A stretch of 64,000 bases of DNA from Pseudomonadota bacterium (GTDB lineage: Bacteria > Pseudomonadota > Alphaproteobacteria > Rhodospirillales > Magnetospirillaceae). Shown piece after piece: positions 60,166 to 64,000 of this stretch (position 1 is the stretch's first letter; the number at the start of each line of letters is the position of its first letter). The position numbers were made by a program, and so were the translations under genes. The stretch is from NCBI GenBank assembly GCA_021781575.1, contig JAJXWP010000017.1, positions 20,543 to 84,542 of the forward strand, given 5' to 3'. A model generated the notes under the pieces. It was not told the origin of the DNA, did not search any database, and saw only the letters and a list, made by a program, of their open reading frames with translations.

Positions 60166-60981
60166 TCATTGAGCCGCCCACAGGAGATCACAAGTGAGCG
60201 TAGAACTGGTGAGATTTGTTCCATACACGGCAGCCGTGACATTTGTCGGGGACGTAGCCGCGCTAACACAACCAGAAGTTGCACTTACTGCGCTTCCCGA
60301 TCCAACGAGAATTGACCCTGTGACCGGTGATCCATCATCATATTTTTGGTCTATTGAAACCGCATCACCCACCTTCAACGCGTGCGTCGCTGTAGGGGCA
60401 ATCCCGGGCAGCGCGTTCTGAATACGGATCATCGGAGCGACTTGAGTACTAGATTCGAATGTCTGGAGAACAAGATAGGTGCCACTGTATTTTCCAGGGA
60501 GATAACCAGCCGTCGCAGTAACCAAAGGAGTCTGCACAGGGGCACTACTACCGTTACCGGTCGAAGGGATGACTCCGGCCAACAGCCCTGAAGCGGTTAG
60601 CTGTAAGAAGGCGGTCTCACCATCCGAATCCCACGCCGCATTATCGAGCAGATAGCCGTTAGCGCTGGTCGTAATGTACCCCGCCTCGCCCCCAGTTGCG
60701 GCGGCACTCAAGCCAAGTGCGACCGTTCCGTTGAAATCTCCGGGTAGAAATTGGTATTGATCCTGGAACGTGGTAATAGCAGCCTTGATGGCATCAATCT
60801 GCGCGATCTGCGACTTCATCCGCGCGTTGGCTACCAATTCCTGCCCCTTGAGAATACCGCCCACGATCAAACCGATGATGGCCAACACGATGGACATTTC
60901 GATCAGGGTGAAGCCTTTTTGGCTCTCCGGCCCTTCGGCATGCATCCTTTTCTTGATCCGTTCCCTAACCGCCGTGAACAT
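60166..60981 (-). CDS. Type IV prepilin (probable major pilin, MSHA-like)
   Basis: 271 aa. Prepilin leader ending ESQKG, then FTLIEMSIVLAIIGLIVGGI with Glu5, and the pilin spine ILKGQELVANARMKSQIAQI. The C-terminal part has a cysteine pair (SGCVSAA ... TLTCDLL) that can form the D-region disulfide. AAGGAGAAGGC directly precedes ATG 60981, fixing the start over a longer open frame. A sigma-70-type promoter lies 40-70 bases upstream. Base composition is AT-richer than neighbours, common for surface pilins. Confidence 0.9.
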   Translation of the reverse strand: MFTAVRERIKKRMHAEGPESQKGFTLIEMSIVLAIIGLIVGGILKGQELVANARMKSQIAQIDAIKAAITTFQDQYQFLPGDFNGTVALGLSAAATGGEAGYITTSANGYLLDNAAWDSDGETAFLQLTASGLLAGVIPSTGNGSSAPVQTPLVTATAGYLPGKYSGTYLVLQTFESSTQVAPMIRIQNALPGIAPTATHALKVGDAVSIDQKYDDGSPVTGSILVGSGSAVSATSGCVSAATSPTNVTAAVYGTNLTSSTLTCDLLWAAQ

Positions 60982-61329
60982 GCCTTCTCCTTCCAGGCAA
61001 AGGAATTCCCCTCTATTCTTTACAGTATACTCATGGATAGGCAATTTCGCCAAAGGTTTCGAGCCGCCGGAACGAAAATTCAACAAGCGCCGGCAACGCC
61101 TCCGGTCGGCAAGCAGGGGACCCGGGGCGTATTGCGGTAATGTCTGAGGGTACCGCCTTCGAGATTACGGGACGAATTGGCAGCAAGATATGTGACGTTA
61201 CGTACCAACACTTCTCGTAGTGGGGCCACTTCACTACCGAGCGAAGCTCTCTCACCTCGAATTCGCGCGCAATCCCTTACGTGTCCTCGGCCATTCCCGC
61301 TCAGGTTGCCGGCGTGAGCCAAATGGGAT
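60982..61329. other. Intergenic region upstream of the prepilin gene
   Basis: 348 bases between the end of the 243-aa membrane protein gene and the prepilin start, AT-richer than average. It includes the prepilin promoter (listed separately). No other gene is seen. Confidence 0.5.
61024..61053 (-). promoter_or_regulatory. Putative sigma-70 promoter of the prepilin gene
   Basis: On the minus strand, TTGGCG (61048-61053), an 18-base spacer and TATACT (61024-61029). The predicted start of transcription at about 61017 leaves a 36-base leader containing the Shine-Dalgarno. A sigma-54 site with GG-N10-GC was looked for and not found. Confidence 0.5.
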
Positions 61330-62061
61330 TCAGTGCACTCCCAGATTCCGCAGCCTGCGGCCCAGTTCCTGTCTCAACTCTTGGCGGATGCCAATCAGTT
61401 CTGGATCGGCTTCCAGCCGGCGCGCCAGATCGTCCTGCCCGGCACGATGGTAGAGAGGGATGGCGAGAAGCGGTAACCAGCGCGGTACGGAAGGGTCGTC
61501 GCGCAACCTGATCACCGCACCGGCCACATCGCTTGCCACCCCCGGGGCCATCCCGCTCCGGCGGGCCATCGCCGCCGCCGAGACCAGCCAGGGCCAACGG
61601 CGGGCCGGCTGAGCCAGCGCCGCTGTGCAGAAATATTCGGCGATCTTGGCCACCCGCGGCGGTGCGCCGGCGGGGTCGGTGATCGCGCCAAAATAATGGG
61701 CCGCCAAGGAAAAGGGATAGTCAGACTGATCGTCCATGCGGTCCAAGGCTTGCAGCCACCCTACCACGCGATCGTAGTCATAGTCCCGCAGCGGCCGAAC
61801 CCGGCCGCCCCCGTCGCCCACGTCTTGCAGCCAATGGCTCAGCGCGCGGAACAGGAATTCCTCGTCGCCGAACGCCAGCACTTTCGTAGTGATCTGTCCG
61901 GGCGGCGAGGGCATTTGCTCGATCGCCGCGCGCAACGGCGCGACGGCCCGACCGAAGGCGATCTGCACCAGGAACAAGGAGACCAGCAGAAACCACATCA
62001 GCCAAGGCGGCAATACCAGGGATCTCGGTGCGGGCATCATCCGCCGGAGGTTGGACCCCAT
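61330..62061 (-). CDS. Single-pass membrane protein of unknown function in the pilus operon
   Basis: 243 aa. One N-terminal membrane segment (about 15-37, LVLPPWLMWFLLVSLFLVQI) is followed by a helical extracytoplasmic part (residues 60-240, with FLFRALSHWLQDVGDGGG and YPFSLAAHYFGAITDP), reminiscent of TPR-like helix pairs but without a clear motif. Its start overlaps the permease stop (TGATG). No family recognised. The conserved-looking coupling to the ABC permease suggests a subunit or partner of that transporter. Confidence 0.72.
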   Translation of the reverse strand: MGSNLRRMMPAPRSLVLPPWLMWFLLVSLFLVQIAFGRAVAPLRAAIEQMPSPPGQITTKVLAFGDEEFLFRALSHWLQDVGDGGGRVRPLRDYDYDRVVGWLQALDRMDDQSDYPFSLAAHYFGAITDPAGAPPRVAKIAEYFCTAALAQPARRWPWLVSAAAMARRSGMAPGVASDVAGAVIRLRDDPSVPRWLPLLAIPLYHRAGQDDLARRLEADPELIGIRQELRQELGRRLRNLGVH

Positions 62062-62828
62062 CAAAACCGTTTGACCTGCAAATCTCGGATCGCCGCCAGG
62101 AGCAGCAGCGGCAAATAGATCACCGCTTGTACCGCCAGTTCCCGCAGTCCCCAGCCGCCGCCTGGTCCGTACACCAGCCAGCGACTTTGCCCGAACAGGT
62201 CGAGGCGCGGCACCACGGCGGCAATGGCCTCCATCACCCACCGAACCGCTGTATTTGCCATGTCGGAATCGAGGCTTCCGGTACCGTTCTCGGCAATGGC
62301 GCGAAAGGCAGCCGCCGAGCGGCCCAGAAGATAAAGGCCCAGCGCCGCCAACACCGAGGCGGTGGCGCTTTCCAGGGTCATGGCGGAGAACAAGGCGAGG
62401 CCGACGACGATCAGACCTTCCAGGGCCAAGCTCGCCTCCCACTCGGCAAGACCGGCTCCTCGCGCCTTCAGCGCGGCCATCAGCATCGGCACGGTCAGCA
62501 GAGCCAACAGCACGGCGATCGCCGCATAGGCTGTAAAACAGGCTAGAACGAAGGCGCTACGCGAAATCGGCCGAGCGAGAATGGCCTCGACCTCGCGCGT
62601 CTCATACAGGCGGCGCAGATGAAAGCAGATGAACGTCACCAACCCGACGACCGCAATCAATCGCACCAATTCTCCGGCGAAGGCAAGCCCGAGAGCGCTC
62701 TGTTCGGTCAGCGCGGAGGAGCCGAAGAACAGTGCACCGGCAACTGCCGCCAGCAAGGCCAGAAGAATGGCGGCCAGAAATCGATCGCGAAATGCCGTAA
62801 GCAGAATATAGCGGATGGTCGCCAGCAT
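62061..62828 (-). CDS. ABC-2-type transporter permease
   Basis: 255 aa, six membrane segments. The early cytoplasmic helix IRYILLTAFRDRFLAAILLA and FICFHLRRLYETREVEAILA followed by RPISRSAFVLA are typical of ABC-2 permeases that pair with NosF-like ATPases. Starts by overlapping the secretin stop (TGATG) and ends overlapping the 243-aa gene. Its ATPase is probably the one at 52325-53083. Myxococcus pili need an ABC transporter (PilG/H/I), a precedent for this arrangement. Confidence 0.85.
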   Translation of the reverse strand: MLATIRYILLTAFRDRFLAAILLALLAAVAGALFFGSSALTEQSALGLAFAGELVRLIAVVGLVTFICFHLRRLYETREVEAILARPISRSAFVLACFTAYAAIAVLLALLTVPMLMAALKARGAGLAEWEASLALEGLIVVGLALFSAMTLESATASVLAALGLYLLGRSAAAFRAIAENGTGSLDSDMANTAVRWVMEAIAAVVPRLDLFGQSRWLVYGPGGGWGLRELAVQAVIYLPLLLLAAIRDLQVKRF

Positions 62829-64000
62829 CAGAAACCCAAGGGCCGCGGGTCGTGCATGTAGCGCTTGTAAAGGTCCTTATCGGTGGGATCCACGGTGTCG
62901 GCCCCGTGGACCACCGTCGCTCGCAAGAATACCACCAGTTCAGTCATCTGGGTCTGATCGGAATTCGCCTTGAACAGATTGCCCATGACCGGGACGTTCT
63001 CCGCTCCGGGTACGCCCGAATCCTGCTTGTCGACCGATTCCTGCATCAGGCCGCCCATGACGACGACGTCGCCCGACGGAACGGTGACCACCGATTCCAT
63101 TTCCCGCACATCCACCACCGGGACGCTGGCGCTGGCAACCGCCGTCGCCACATTGTTGGGAGAGCAGGCCCCGGTGGTCATGCTGCCGCAGGCGCTGGCG
63201 ATGCTCAGTTGCACCGCCGGATCGGGCACCGGGGCGGCCGCCTGGGCGGTGACCGTCGGCCGCAGGCTCAGCGTCACCTGGTTCTTGTCGAGATCGATGG
63301 ATGGCTGCACCGTCATCACCAAGCCGATGGGCAGAGTCTGCAGCGTGCTGGTATAGGTCGCCGTCTGCGACGCCGGCGTGCCGACGGCCGCCGGCGTCGC
63401 CGTGACCGTCGCCATCAGTTTGAAATAGACGTAGTTTTCCGCGACCTTGAGCATGGCGGTTTGGTTATTCATCACCGTCAGCCGCGGGCTCGACAGGGTG
63501 CGGGTGGTGCCAAACTGCTGGATCATATTGATCATAGCGGCGAGATCGCCGCCGAAAGAGGTGATCCCGACGTTCAGCCCGCCCATCTGGCCGAACGGAG
63601 AGGCCAACGCCCCCGGCGTTCCGACAAACGAATTGCTCGTTCCCGGCGCGGTGGTCCCCATATTGAAGGCGGACATTCCGCCGCCGGTTCCCCGCAGGTT
63701 CTGGCGCAGCGCCGCCCAGTCGATGCCGGTGTTGTACTGGTCGTTGAGGCGGACCTCCACCACCTTGGCCTCGATCAGCACTTGCGCGCCGGCCTTGGCG
63801 ATCACCTTGTCGAGATAGGCCTTGACCTGCTTCTGCTGGCGGCTGGTGCCGAATACCGAAATGATGCCGGCCTGCTTGTTGATGCTGTACTGCGCCTGCT
63901 GCGAAACAGGCTGCGCCGCCCTGGCGGTGGGCGCGACGACGGCCGCCGGCGCCACCTTCGGCGCTTCGGCGGCGCCGGCGGCGGCCGCCGCCGTTTGCGC
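62828..64000 (-). CDS. Outer membrane secretin (MshL/PilQ/GspD family), partial
   Basis: The C-terminal 390 residues are visible; the N-terminus lies beyond the right edge. An Ala-rich stretch leads into an N-domain (SINKQAGIISVFGTSRQQKQ) and the secretin core: VLIEAKVVEVRLNDQYNTGI, RTLSSPRLTVMNNQTAMLKV, the VPSGDVVVMGGLMQES and GVPGAENVPVMGNLFK gate motifs, and ELVVFLRATVV. It forms the outer-membrane channel for the pilus. The tail after the barrel is short. First visible gene of the minus-strand pilus series. Confidence 0.95.
   Translation of the reverse strand, partial: AQTAAAAAGAAEAPKVAPAAVVAPTARAAQPVSQQAQYSINKQAGIISVFGTSRQQKQVKAYLDKVIAKAGAQVLIEAKVVEVRLNDQYNTGIDWAALRQNLRGTGGGMSAFNMGTTAPGTSNSFVGTPGALASPFGQMGGLNVGITSFGGDLAAMINMIQQFGTTRTLSSPRLTVMNNQTAMLKVAENYVYFKLMATVTATPAAVGTPASQTATYTSTLQTLPIGLVMTVQPSIDLDKNQVTLSLRPTVTAQAAAPVPDPAVQLSIASACGSMTTGACSPNNVATAVASASVPVVDVREMESVVTVPSGDVVVMGGLMQESVDKQDSGVPGAENVPVMGNLFKANSDQTQMTELVVFLRATVVHGADTVDPTDKDLYKRYMHDPRPLGF

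Noticed and set aside
61020..61060. Sigma-54 promoter for the prepilin gene (TGGC...TTGC seen)
   Set aside because: The GG to GC distance is 7 bases, not the required 10. A sigma-70-type pair fits better.

Overview
The window is high-GC (mostly about 65%), densely packed bacterial DNA whose gene content points to an alphaproteobacterium. Rhodospirillales (Magnetospirillum/Telmatospirillum-like) is the most likely order, judged from gene order and protein resemblance only. Supporting evidence is the alaC-like/hom/glpX/recJ operon, a class I PHB synthase, gamma-carbonic anhydrase, NnrS, a Bradyrhizobium-type ndvB/ndvC pair and rplM-rpsI. No ribosomal RNA operon or CRISPR array is visible, and there is one tRNA gene.

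Layout. (1) 1-2046: right-hand end of an integrative element inserted at the 3' end of a tRNA-Glu(TTC) gene, carrying a tyrosine integrase, a helix-turn-helix protein with two AT-hooks and the start of a plasmid-type replication initiator. (2) 2112-8764: housekeeping minus-strand genes recJ, glpX, hom and an alaC-type aminotransferase, then an OmpA-like lipoprotein. (3) 8990-15615: phaC, a DsrE2/ribbon-helix-helix/TusA sulfur-relay operon, a FadL-type porin, gamma-carbonic anhydrase with a small unknown protein, and a CHAP amidase. (4) 15755-23584: hybrid histidine kinase, rplM-rpsI, moeA, a SAM hydroxide adenosyltransferase, and nnrS (with an FNR/NnrR-type box) divergent from a TetR regulator. 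(5) 23592-35476: a beta-glucan locus with NdvC-like GH17, a GT39-like transferase, a Tat-exported GH1 beta-glucosidase, a FucP/GluP-type sugar permease and an NdvB-like GH17-GT2 synthase. The synthase gene overlaps a free-standing HypF-type (Kae1-like) carbamoyltransferase, which is followed by an MFS permease. (6) 35588-42767: a cell-wall pair (L,D-transpeptidase plus MepK-like endopeptidase), a GT87-type membrane protein, a periplasmic protein, and a hybrid kinase with a NarL-type response regulator. (7) 42865-64000: a large MSHA-like type IV pilus locus. The plus strand has a Ser/Gly-repeat secreted protein, two related minor pilins, a lytic transglycosylase-TPR protein, pilT and pilU. The minus strand has secretin, ABC permease, an unknown membrane protein, major prepilin, GspE, GspF, a PilM/N-like fusion, PilO-like, PilP-like and an ABC ATPase.

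How the parts work together. The pilus region has an extension ATPase, two retraction ATPases, a platform protein, an alignment complex, a secretin and several pilins. An ABC-2-type transporter is split between its two ends and probably belongs to it. The glucan region has all steps for making, and possibly trimming and re-importing, a beta-1,3/1,6-glucan, plus a possible carbamoylation step.

The most unusual signals are: the stand-alone HypF-like carbamoyltransferase translationally coupled to the glucan synthase; a palindromic repeat family that lies between genes, inside the gspE reading frame, and forms the C-terminus and stop codon of the ABC ATPase; the ABC transporter built into the pilus locus; and a GlpX protein that has lost a conserved metal-binding aspartate.
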